Assembly (NCBI GenBank): GCA_028278145.1
Contig: JANQEV010000010.1
Span: forward strand, 1 to 34,135
Direction: 5' to 3'
DNA: 34,135 nt
From: Chromatiales bacterium
Lineage (GTDB): Bacteria > Pseudomonadota > Gammaproteobacteria > Chromatiales > Chromatiaceae
Under the pieces are notes generated by a model. It was not told the DNA's origin and searched no databases. It worked only from the letters and a program-made list of their open reading frames with translations. A program made the position numbers and the translations under genes. Below are positions 14,831-23,198 of the stretch, piece by piece (within the stretch, counting starts at the first letter, position 1; every line of letters begins with the position of its first letter).

Positions 14831-17740
14831 ATGAAACGTATGCTGATCAACGCAACTCAGCCTGAAGAGTTGCGTGTAGCCATTGTAGATGGCCAAAAAC
14901 TCTACAACCTCGATATTGAAACCTCCGGTCGCGAACAGAAAAAAGCCAACATATACAAAGGTCGAATCACCAGGGTGGAACCCAGCTTGGAGGCGGTATT
15001 TGTTGATTATGGTTCCGAACGCCACGGCTTCCTGCCACTAAAAGAGATATCTCGCAGCTATTTTTCCGATGCCGCAAAAAAATCCAGCGGGCGGGTTAAT
15101 ATTAAAGAAGCGATTAAAGAAGGACAGGAAGTTGTAATCCAGGTGGAAAAAGAGGAGCGTGGTAATAAAGGCGCGGCCCTCACTACCTTTATCTCTCTGG
15201 CCGGACGTTACCTGGTTCTGATGCCAAACAACCCTCGTGCCGGTGGGGTGTCCCGCCGTATCGAAGGCAGCGACCGTAACGAACTACGGGAAGCTATGAG
15301 TCATCTCACCATCCCCGATGGCATGGGATTGATTGTACGCACCGCTGGCGTTGGCAAGAGTGAAGAGGAACTGCAGTGGGATCTGGACTACCTGCTCCAG
15401 CTCTGGACTGCGATTGAAAACTCGGCAAAAGAGAAATCTGCTCCCTTCCTGATCTATCAGGAAAGTAATGTAATTATCCGCTCCATCCGCGACTACCTAC
15501 GGGCAGATATCAGCGAGATTGTGATAGATCATCCTGAAGTCCATCAGGAGGCCTGTGAATTTATCCAGCAGGTTATGCCGCAGAACCTGAAAAAAGTCCG
15601 ACACTATGAGGATGAAGTTCCACTATTTACCAGATACCAGATCGAAAGCCAGATTGAGTCCGCCTTCCAGCGGGAGGTACGCCTCCCATCCGGTGGCTCC
15701 ATTGTCATCGATCATACCGAGGCGCTAACCTCAGTAGATATCAACTCAGCCCGCGCCACCAAGGGTTCAGATATCGAAGAGACAGCTCTTAACACCAATC
15801 TCGAAGCCGCAGATGAAGTAGCACGCCAGCTACGCCTGCGTGACATGGGTGGCCTGTTTGTTATCGATTTTATTGATATGGGCCCCTCCAGGAACCAGCG
15901 TGCAGTGGAAAACCGACTGAAAGAGGCCATGAAGCAGGATCGCGCCCGGGTCCAGATCGGACGTATTTCGCGCTTTGGCCTACTGGAAATGTCCCGTCAG
16001 CGCCTGCGTCCATCTCTGGGTGAGTCCAGCCAGTTGGTCTGCCCCAGATGTAAAGGTCACGGCTTCATCCGCGGCGTGGAATCTCTGGCCCTTTCGGTAC
16101 TGCGCGTCATTGAAGAGCAGGCCATGAAAGATAATACGGCCCGCATCATTGCCCAGTTGCCTGTAGACGTAGCCACCTTCCTGCTTAATGAGAAGAGGCA
16201 GCCGATTCACGATATTGAAAACCGCCAGTCAGTCAACGTGGTTCTGGTTCCAAACAGCCATTATGAGACACCAAATTACGAAATTGAGCGCATCCGCAGC
16301 CAGGATATGCCAGGGCATGACAGTGAGACCGCCAGTTATCAGATGTCAGTCGAACCTGAAACAGATGTCCCAGGACACATCAAACCCACAGAGGTTAAGA
16401 GTGAAGAGCCGGCGGTAAAACGTATTACACCAGCCCCAAAACCAACAACTGCTGGCAAAGCGGAAACGCCAGTCAAGGATAAGCCTGGATTCGTTAAACG
16501 TCTGCTGGGTGCAATAATTGGTAACGGTACTGAAGAAGCTCCGGAAGTAAAGGAAGAAGAGAAGCCCAAACCACAAGAGAGTCGACGTCGAGACTCAGGC
16601 AGATCAGGTGGTGGTAACCGCAGGCGCTCCAATCGTGGCGGACGAGATGGCTCAGGCAGCCAAAGCGACAGGCGTTCAGGCTCTTCAGGAGGACGGGGTA
16701 AAGGTGGCAATGTAAGCCGCCAACAGGTCAAGGCCAATGAGCCGGCCAAGAAGGAAACCGAAGCTGTATCCGGGAGTTCAGATCAGACAACCACCGAGAA
16801 TAAACCTGGAGATCAGCAACAGAGATCATCTGGTTCCCGCCGAGGACGCCGGGGTGGACGCAGGCGACGCGGTCGCGGCCGTGGCAGTCAGGACGGAGCA
16901 ACAGCCTCAAAGGATCAGTCTCAACAGGAGTCAAAGGAACCGGTAGCTGAGCAAAAGCAAGGCACACCTGGAACCCAGGCCGGCGAACAAAGAAAGACAG
17001 ATGGAGAGTCTACCGGAGGCCGCCGCAGATCAGGTCGTCGCAGAGGTACGCGTAAGCCACGTGCAGAGCAGTCTGAGAGCAGAGAAAGCCAGGTTGAAAA
17101 ACCGGCAACTGGGACAGACCAGACCAAGTCCTCAGCACCTGAGGAAACCAAGCCTGCTCAGACACAGGCGCAGACTAGTCCTGTCCAGGATAACATTCCC
17201 AAACAGGAGCCAAAGCCAGTTGAGGGGAAAAGCAGTGATAAACCGGCGCAGGAAACCGCGCCAAAAAAGCAGACAGAGACACAAAAACCTGCCCCACAAC
17301 TGGTGGAAACCAAACCACAGCCCAAGCCTGTGCAGGACAATACGCCCAAGGTCAAGACAAAACCAGCACCAAAGCCAGATGCAGCAAAGGTGGCTGACAA
17401 ACCTGTGAACCAAGCTGCTCCAAAACAGGAGTCAGAACCTAAGCCCGCGCCACAACTGGTGGAAACCAAGCCACAGCCCAAGCCTGTCCAGGACAAAACA
17501 CCAGAACAGGCAGCAAAACCCACTCAGAAACCTGCTGAGGTCAAGACACAGGAAACACCGGTGAAGGCAGCAACACCAAAACCTGAGCCTCAACCAAAAC
17601 CTGCGCCACAGTTGGTAGAAACCAAAAAACCAGAGCAGACAGCAACTACAAAACCTGCAACTACTGAAGCTAACAGCAAGCCTGCCACATCCGGGACTGA
17701 ACACTCTTCTACTCCACCTCAGAGTGGAGGCGCAGATTAG
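14831..17740 (+). CDS. rne: Ribonuclease E with long disordered scaffold tail
   Basis: This 969-residue endoribonuclease starts mRNA decay and matures rRNA and tRNA as the core of the degradosome. The catalytic half (1-510) keeps E. coli numbering almost exactly: S1 domain about 35-125, catalytic Asp 303 and Asp 346 in the DNase-I-like part, and the zinc-link C404/C407 (Cys-Pro-Arg-Cys) that joins subunits. After about residue 520 the protein is disordered: an Arg/Gly-rich block (about 580-760) that should bind RNA, then a Lys/Pro/Gln/Thr-rich tail with 52-residue tandem repeats. Contact sites for PNPase or helicase are not recognisable. It has a structured leader, is divergent from rluC and is followed by a strong terminator. 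RNase G is excluded by the tail and N-terminal match. Confidence 0.96.
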   Translation: MKRMLINATQPEELRVAIVDGQKLYNLDIETSGREQKKANIYKGRITRVEPSLEAVFVDYGSERHGFLPLKEISRSYFSDAAKKSSGRVNIKEAIKEGQEVVIQVEKEERGNKGAALTTFISLAGRYLVLMPNNPRAGGVSRRIEGSDRNELREAMSHLTIPDGMGLIVRTAGVGKSEEELQWDLDYLLQLWTAIENSAKEKSAPFLIYQESNVIIRSIRDYLRADISEIVIDHPEVHQEACEFIQQVMPQNLKKVRHYEDEVPLFTRYQIESQIESAFQREVRLPSGGSIVIDHTEALTSVDINSARATKGSDIEETALNTNLEAADEVARQLRLRDMGGLFVIDFIDMGPSRNQRAVENRLKEAMKQDRARVQIGRISRFGLLEMSRQRLRPSLGESSQLVCPRCKGHGFIRGVESLALSVLRVIEEQAMKDNTARIIAQLPVDVATFLLNEKRQPIHDIENRQSVNVVLVPNSHYETPNYEIERIRSQDMPGHDSETASYQMSVEPETDVPGHIKPTEVKSEEPAVKRITPAPKPTTAGKAETPVKDKPGFVKRLLGAIIGNGTEEAPEVKEEEKPKPQESRRRDSGRSGGGNRRRSNRGGRDGSGSQSDRRSGSSGGRGKGGNVSRQQVKANEPAKKETEAVSGSSDQTTTENKPGDQQQRSSGSRRGRRGGRRRRGRGRGSQDGATASKDQSQQESKEPVAEQKQGTPGTQAGEQRKTDGESTGGRRRSGRRRGTRKPRAEQSESRESQVEKPATGTDQTKSSAPEETKPAQTQAQTSPVQDNIPKQEPKPVEGKSSDKPAQETAPKKQTETQKPAPQLVETKPQPKPVQDNTPKVKTKPAPKPDAAKVADKPVNQAAPKQESEPKPAPQLVETKPQPKPVQDKTPEQAAKPTQKPAEVKTQETPVKAATPKPEPQPKPAPQLVETKKPEQTATTKPATTEANSKPATSGTEHSSTPPQSGGAD
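17180..17632 (+). repeat. 52-residue (156-bp) tandem repeats inside the RNase E tail
   Basis: The CCACAACTGG-type core starts at 17294, 17450 and 17606, spaced exactly 156 bases each. The encoded unit begins Pro-Ala-Pro-Gln-Leu-Val-Glu-Thr-Lys and continues with Pro-Val-Gln-Asp-x-x-Pro. The third copy is cut short after the first nine residues, and an older copy starting near 17180 is three codons shorter. Near-identical cores with diverged spacers show duplication followed by drift. Confidence 0.85.
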
Positions 17741-17758
17741 ACTCTGATCTAAATAAAC

Positions 17759-17787
17759 ACGCCCCGTTTATACGGGGCGTTTCTTTT
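17759..17787 (+). terminator. Rho-independent terminator of rne
   Basis: A perfect 9-bp GC-rich stem (17759-17767 with 17772-17780) with loop TTAT is followed by TTCTTTT. It begins 18 bases after the rne stop. The convergent phosphatase gene ends at 17836. Confidence 0.92.
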
Positions 17788-17835
17788 ACATCTGTTTGCA
17801 TAACCACCGCATATGGCGGACAGATACCATCAATA

Positions 17836-18315
17836 CTATTCCTGCAGGCGCATCCGGACACTCTCTAACAGACCAGCCGCTGCGACTTCCACCATGTCAA
17901 AGACATATTTAAAACCTTCCGGGCCACCATAATAGGGATCAGGGACTTCATCCTCGTTTCGTTCCTGGGCAAAATCCATAAACAGATGCAAACGATCTTC
18001 CAACCCTTCCGGACAAATGGCAGCCAGATTGTTGTAGTTTTCCCGGTCCATGGCCAGAACATAGTCAAAACGGTGAAAATCCTGTGGTTCTGCCTGGCGA
18101 GCCCGCTGATAGCTTAGATCCACACCACGAAACCTGGCCTCTTGCTGTGCCCTGCTATCTGGTGGCTTTCCCACATGGTAGGCATGGGTACCAGCAGAAT
18201 CCACCGAGATAATATCCGCCAACCCTACTTTCTCTACCATTGCCTCAAATACACCATGGGCTGTTGGTGAACGACATATATTGCCCATGCAACAAAATAA
18301 AACACTTATTTTCAT
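17836..18315 (-). CDS. Low-molecular-weight protein-tyrosine phosphatase
   Basis: A 159-residue cytoplasmic phosphatase of the Wzb/PtpA/ArsC-like fold. The active-site loop Cys-x5-Arg is C9 to R15 (Cys-Met-Gly-Asn-Ile-Cys-Arg-Ser-Pro), and the general acid is D126 in Asp-Pro-Tyr-Tyr. In other bacteria such enzymes act on tyrosine kinases of capsule or exopolysaccharide export, or have unknown phosphoprotein targets. I start it at ATG 18315; ATG 18327 in frame would add four residues, and neither has a strong ribosome binding site. It belongs to the rne-to-kdsB block of Pseudomonas-like genomes, where a ptpA-type gene directly neighbours kdsB; here about 7.6 kb of other genes lie between them. 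Confidence 0.92.
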   Translation of the reverse strand: MKISVLFCCMGNICRSPTAHGVFEAMVEKVGLADIISVDSAGTHAYHVGKPPDSRAQQEARFRGVDLSYQRARQAEPQDFHRFDYVLAMDRENYNNLAAICPEGLEDRLHLFMDFAQERNEDEVPDPYYGGPEGFKYVFDMVEVAAAGLLESVRMRLQE

Positions 18316-18582
18316 CTTATCTATCATATAGTTACAGTCATACAAGTGTAAGCCAAAAAGTGTTTAGAACACTGCCCACACTCATTTGAATTCAATCAGT
18401 TACATTTAGTTTTGATACTGTTTGTTGGAGATATTTGACAACAAACACCAAGATATTTTTCATTCTTTGAACAATATTTCAACTGAAAGGATGTCACCCA
18501 CATTGTATGGGAATTCATACCCGTAGAGACTGCAACGGTGTGAGCTTGATATTGTTTAATTGAGACGCAATAGCCTTGGATT

Positions 18583-20016
18583 CTACGAATCAAGGTGTTT
18601 ATTCTTTCCACGCACTGCTTCCCCCCATGGATCAGGTTCTCCTTGTAGCTTCCATAATACCATGCGCCATGCAATATCAGGTATGTTGGGCTTAAACAAT
18701 CTTTGAAACTTGATTGCTGATTTAAGCTTCTGTTTCGGTGTCCAGAAATTTCGTTTGATCTGTCTGGCGAGATTGAGAATCTCTTTAACGCTAAGCTCAT
18801 CAGAATAGACTCTCTTGCTTTTTGGATCGATGTAATAACCAGGAGTAGCGAGCACTTTCTCGGTAAGTGGTTCAGGACCAAAGCTGCGCAGCGGATGAAC
18901 CATAATAGAATCTAGCCCAATTTTACGAGCGAATTCTGGTATTTGCAGCATCTCCTCTCGACTCTCTCCAATACTACCTATGATAAAGTTTGCAATAAAA
19001 TACATAGGGACATGGTTGATTCTGGCAAATAGTTTTTCAATCTGGTGCCGGTGAAAACCTTTATTTAGAAAATCTAAGACATGGTCATGCATAGACTCAA
19101 TACCAAAGGTTATATAGCGGAATCCCACTCTGGACATCTTTTCAACTATCTCTGGGCGCATACCCATACTAATCCTGGTCTCAATAGCATATGTCTTCTT
19201 GATATTCCGTTCGAGTAGGATATTACACAATTTATCCATGCGATCTGGACGATGAAATGCAAGGTCATCAACGAAAGTTACGAAGGGCGCATCTATTTGT
19301 TCTAGCTCATCAGCAATCGACTCCGGTGAACGCGCTGTATAGGCAATCTCTCTACCTTGTGAATCCTTGTTAAAGGTACAAAATGCGCAACGAAACGGAC
19401 AACCACGAGAACTCTGAATTGCATCTGTAGCAATTCCCAAGTCGAGACCATCACGTCTAATCATGCCGTAACGCCCACGACGTAGCGATCGATCAGGTAA
19501 AGGCTCATCCGGGATTTGACCATAAGGTTCCATAGGCGTTACCCGATACTCCCCATCCCGAATAAATGAGACCCCAGTAATATGATCAGGTGTACCGTTT
19601 TCAACAAATATCTTAAATCGACCGTCGTCCGGGCCTGAAAACACTACGTCTACACGTTCCTCATCTGGCGCGGTAACTAATGCTTCAGAATTGACCTCTG
19701 CAAAACGCCCACCACATACCACAGTCACACCCGGTCGTAATTTTTTGATCGACCGAACCATTTTAAATACTGAAGGAAGAGGCATATCCCATAAAAAACT
19801 TAAAGCCACCAGATCGGTATCTTCCGGCAGCAGTTGTTCCCATTTCTTATCAAATCGCAGATCGATCATAGACCGACTTGGTATGGAATCACGCACACTC
19901 GCAGCCACCAATTCCAATCCAAGAGGAGGGAACATTCTGTCATATCTTGATGAATTACCATCATCAGGATAAATGAAGCATGCAGACTTAAAGGAAGACA
20001 CCATGTTACTACCCAT
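18583..20016 (-). CDS. Radical SAM protein with N-terminal B12-binding-type domain
   Basis: A 477-residue enzyme. Residues about 10-145 resemble a cobalamin-binding Rossmann domain of the BchE-like group (Pro-Pro-Leu-Gly-Leu-Glu at 30-35, Val-Val-Cys-Gly-Gly-Arg at 99-104), without the Asp-x-His-x-x-Gly of base-off B12 enzymes. The radical SAM core follows with C206-x3-C210-x2-C213 for the [4Fe-4S] cluster, and a Phe-Gly-Ile-Glu-Ser element at 304-308. Members methylate or rearrange unactivated carbon, for example in hopanoids, bacteriochlorophyll or antibiotics. The substrate here is not readable. A hairpin overlaps the stop codon (18574-18595) but has no U-tract. It faces away from an RND exporter across 810 bases and lies in an insert that breaks a conserved gene order. 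Confidence 0.85.
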   Translation of the reverse strand: MGSNMVSSFKSACFIYPDDGNSSRYDRMFPPLGLELVAASVRDSIPSRSMIDLRFDKKWEQLLPEDTDLVALSFLWDMPLPSVFKMVRSIKKLRPGVTVVCGGRFAEVNSEALVTAPDEERVDVVFSGPDDGRFKIFVENGTPDHITGVSFIRDGEYRVTPMEPYGQIPDEPLPDRSLRRGRYGMIRRDGLDLGIATDAIQSSRGCPFRCAFCTFNKDSQGREIAYTARSPESIADELEQIDAPFVTFVDDLAFHRPDRMDKLCNILLERNIKKTYAIETRISMGMRPEIVEKMSRVGFRYITFGIESMHDHVLDFLNKGFHRHQIEKLFARINHVPMYFIANFIIGSIGESREEMLQIPEFARKIGLDSIMVHPLRSFGPEPLTEKVLATPGYYIDPKSKRVYSDELSVKEILNLARQIKRNFWTPKQKLKSAIKFQRLFKPNIPDIAWRMVLWKLQGEPDPWGEAVRGKNKHLDS

Positions 20017-20826
20017 CCATGCAAGTAATTAATATGTTATACGTCAGTTATAAAAAAGCATTGATGCTATCTAACCATTCCTACAGAAATAGACAAAACA
20101 ATCAAGGAACTCAATCAAGAATGGTGACTAACAGGAGCGTTTAGAAAAAGGGCAAGAGTAATATGTCACTCAATTGAGTCGTTTATTATGCTCTGATATG
20201 TGCCGAATATAAACCTTTCGGGATAAAAACATAACTCCCTGAATTAACTACTTTAAAACTGTCTGCATGTATTATTAAAATCAAAAAAATGACAATATAA
20301 AAACAGATTTATCAGTTGGTTATGCAGCTGTTACTGTTTTGCCACAAACTATTGCCATGCATAAAAGATACTCTTGATTATTAGTTATCTTCCAAGTAGT
20401 TACACATGTTACCTGGCAGTAAAACGATCCAATGAAAACCCTTCATGCCGTAATAAATTCAATCAGGACCATCAAAACCAGTACCCACTTACAACCTGAG
20501 TCAGGCTGGAATCATGCAGAAACTGGTATTAGACAACTGGGTAAATGACATACGGCACCATATGAATATCCTTGCTGCCAGACCTGCCTGAGATATTGCA
20601 CTACATTAAGTGCCAACTTGTATTTGGAAAATGCCATAATATGTCACCAAGAAGGCAAGCAATCCGAGTGGCCGTTACCTTGTCAACTCAGATGTTATAG
20701 ACAAAGGGGCAGTATTATTCGACCAGTTTCTACCAACTTGAAAGTAACACCTCCAGTGCTCAAGGCTGAGGCTAGGCCTTGGTGCGAGATAAAATTCGAA
20801 TGTAAAAAAAATAGAGAAGCGCACTA
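20017..20826. other. Long AT-rich divergent intergenic region
   Basis: No convincing gene is present in these 810 bases. A 69-codon frame at 20618-20827 has no ribosome binding site and no recognisable product. Visible structure is limited to a 12-bp palindrome ACTCAATTGAGT (20168-20179), which could be an operator, and CAAGGC/GCCTTG (20761-20766 with 20776-20781) 45 bases before the RND gene. Both flanking promoters must lie here. GAGAAG at 20814-20819 is the ribosome binding site for the GTG at 20827. Confidence 0.5.
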
Positions 20827-23064
20827 GTGAGTGGTTACAAAAACCTGATTATAGACTCTGTCCTGCGGCGTCCGTGGACAACTCTATTTGCGGTGCTCAC
20901 TATTACCATGCTGCTGGGAACCGGGATCTGGCAGTTGCGGTTCGATATGTCAACGGAGCGTCTACTGCTGGGGGACGGTGTGGATTTGCAGATCCTGGAG
21001 CGGTTCCGGCAGGACTTTGGCAATGATGATTTGCTGGTGGTGGCAGTACAGGATCAGCGCACTTTCTCTCACCCCGGGGCCTATGCACGATTGAAGGAGC
21101 TCACCGAGCGCCTCAGCGCCTTACCTGGTGTCGAGGAGGTGGTTGGCCTGGCCAACATACCCATGCCGGAACACTCTATCACATTCTATGACACACGCAG
21201 GCCCAAACTACTGGCTGAGCTGAGGAAAAGGCTGGTACAGGATATCCTGATCTCCAGCGACGGCACTGTGGCCGCGATCCATATCAATCCCTCCATGGGG
21301 CTGGAAGATAACAAGTTGATCTCACTGGTGGGGGCCATTGAGGAGCTTGGCCGGCAAGGGGACGATGGTTTTTACCTGGTGGGAACGCCTTCCATTAAGA
21401 AGAGCATGATGGACGCCGTGGTGAAGGACACACTGAACGTAACGCTGATCGTAGTGCTTCTGGTGGTGGTGGTGCTGGGTTATTTATTTCGGGACCCATG
21501 GTCTGTGTTGGTGCCACTAGCCACCATTATATTGTCCCTGATTGCAGTGGCAGGTTTCATGGGTTTTCTCGGCATCCCTCTCAATAGCTGGACTGTACTG
21601 ATCGCACCACTTCTGTTTGTCATAGGTATAGCAGGTCTGGTGCACATCCTGGCTAACTATAAGGGCCAGTGCTCCAGACACCACCAGCCCCTCGCAGCGC
21701 TTCAATTTGCACTTCATGGAAACCTTATCCCCTGTCTGCTGGCCAGCGTTACCACCATGTTGGGTTTTCTATCACTCACCTTGGGCAAGACCCCGGTATT
21801 TTGGGGGTTTGGAGTGAGCGCCGCCTTTGGGGTGGGCGCCGCCTTCCTCCTCTCCATCACCTTCATGCCTGCGGCGATCATGCTGCTGCCCAGTCTGTCA
21901 AGTGGGCTCTGTGATCCCATTAAAGTGAAGATGCCATCCATCTCGGTGCTGAGGGTAGCCATCGGCAAGGGGGATCACCTGATCCTTGGGGGCACACTGC
22001 TCCTCTGCGCTGTGGCCACCTATGGAGTCAACCGTATATCGGTGGATACTGACATACTCAATATGTTCAAAGATGGTCATCCCGTCTCTGTAGCTCATGG
22101 CTTTGTCAAACAGCATTTGGCTGGCAATGCGCGTCTGGAGATGATGGTTGAGGGCAAGCCAGATCAGCTAAAATCACTCAAGGCACTGACATCCATCTAC
22201 GATTTTCAACGCGCTCTTGACCAGCACCATCTGGTCCTACGCACCATATCACTGGTGGATATAATGAGGGACGTCAACACCTACTGGGCCAAGGGTGGCG
22301 GGCGCAGTGGCCTGCTTAATGACAGCTTTTCGACTACAGACTGGTCCAGATTGGCCCAGTTTGAGGATAAGGAGAAGGTTCTATCAAGAATGATCAACCT
22401 GGATTACTCCAGGGCCCGTATTACGGTGCTCACCAAGGTCTCTGACACCCAGGATACCAAGGTTTTGATGGGCGACCTTAATCGCGCCAGCGAGCGCTTC
22501 TTCAGCGGCGAGCTCAAGGGCCATGTTACTGGCTCCATGGCCGTCTACACCAAGGCCATAGATAGCCTGGTCAATCAGCAGATCCTCTCGTTCCTGGGCG
22601 CATGCATCACGATCTTCCTAACCATCGCACTGGTGTTCCGCTCCCTTGGGGTTGGTCTCTTCAGCATCATTCCAAATATGCTTACGGTGCTAACCGTGTT
22701 TGGGGTAATGGGGTTGAGTATGGTGCGGCTGGACTTCTTTAATGTTATGACCGCTTCCATTGCGCTCGGCATCGCAGTGGACCATGCCATCCACTTGATG
22801 GCCCGTTTTCAGCGCCGGCTCGGGCGCGGTAACAGCATAGCCAAAGCAGTCTGGCGCAGCCTGAATGAGGTACAGACACCCATCATCACCACTTCACTGA
22901 TTCTCGGTTTGGGATTCTTGGGAGTCGCGCTCTCCTCTTCCCTGGGCGGTACAGAGCGCTTTGCCCTTTTCACGGCCCTGGCCATTGGCGTGTCCCTATT
23001 GACCACCCTATTCGTGTTACCGGTACTGCTATTACGGTTATGGCAGGACCAGAGAACACCATAG
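20827..23064 (+). CDS. RND-superfamily (MMPL/HpnN-like) exporter
   Basis: A 745-residue inner-membrane protein with the two-fold RND layout: helix 1 (about 17-36), a large periplasmic loop, a helix bundle (about 203-355), then a repeat with a helix at 384-402, a second loop and a bundle at about 588-738. The size matches the lipid-type MMPL/HpnN exporters, not the ~1,040-residue drug pumps. The family moves lipids or hydrophobic molecules using proton flow. In the second half Gly-Ile-Ala-Val-Asp-His-Ala-Ile-His has the usual Asp (652); the matching site in the first half reads Gly-Ile-Ala-Gly-Leu-Val-His (267-273) without it. The GTG start has GAGAAG seven bases upstream. It heads a plus-strand group with the EHD-like gene and a glycosyltransferase. 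Substrate unknown. Confidence 0.85.
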   Translation: MSGYKNLIIDSVLRRPWTTLFAVLTITMLLGTGIWQLRFDMSTERLLLGDGVDLQILERFRQDFGNDDLLVVAVQDQRTFSHPGAYARLKELTERLSALPGVEEVVGLANIPMPEHSITFYDTRRPKLLAELRKRLVQDILISSDGTVAAIHINPSMGLEDNKLISLVGAIEELGRQGDDGFYLVGTPSIKKSMMDAVVKDTLNVTLIVVLLVVVVLGYLFRDPWSVLVPLATIILSLIAVAGFMGFLGIPLNSWTVLIAPLLFVIGIAGLVHILANYKGQCSRHHQPLAALQFALHGNLIPCLLASVTTMLGFLSLTLGKTPVFWGFGVSAAFGVGAAFLLSITFMPAAIMLLPSLSSGLCDPIKVKMPSISVLRVAIGKGDHLILGGTLLLCAVATYGVNRISVDTDILNMFKDGHPVSVAHGFVKQHLAGNARLEMMVEGKPDQLKSLKALTSIYDFQRALDQHHLVLRTISLVDIMRDVNTYWAKGGGRSGLLNDSFSTTDWSRLAQFEDKEKVLSRMINLDYSRARITVLTKVSDTQDTKVLMGDLNRASERFFSGELKGHVTGSMAVYTKAIDSLVNQQILSFLGACITIFLTIALVFRSLGVGLFSIIPNMLTVLTVFGVMGLSMVRLDFFNVMTASIALGIAVDHAIHLMARFQRRLGRGNSIAKAVWRSLNEVQTPIITTSLILGLGFLGVALSSSLGGTERFALFTALAIGVSLLTTLFVLPVLLLRLWQDQRTP

Positions 23065-23198
23065 AAAAAACCATTTACAAAGAGCTAACATTTGTGACAA
23101 CTTCCACATTGACGCCCTACTCCACCAGATCGTAGACTCACCTTCAAGGCTCAATCTAATTGGCTGCCGTCAATAACACCGAAACAGGAATTCTGCAT

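Noticed and set aside
16339..17704. Several minus-strand frames opposite the rne tail, with Cys/Leu/Phe/Gly-rich repetitive products
   Set aside because: They mirror the Pro/Lys/Gln repeats of RNase E on the other strand and have no start signals.
18396..18881. A 161-codon minus-strand frame overlapping the radical SAM gene's 3' end
   Set aside because: It shares DNA with a motif-supported frame and its own product shows no recognisable domain or ribosome binding site.
20618..20827. A 69-codon plus-strand frame just before the RND gene
   Set aside because: No ribosome binding site, no family features, and scattered Cys/Arg composition typical of non-coding DNA.
18583..23064. Naming the radical SAM and RND genes hpnR and hpnN
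   Set aside because: Family-level resemblance only; no hopanoid synthesis gene is in the window to support specific names.
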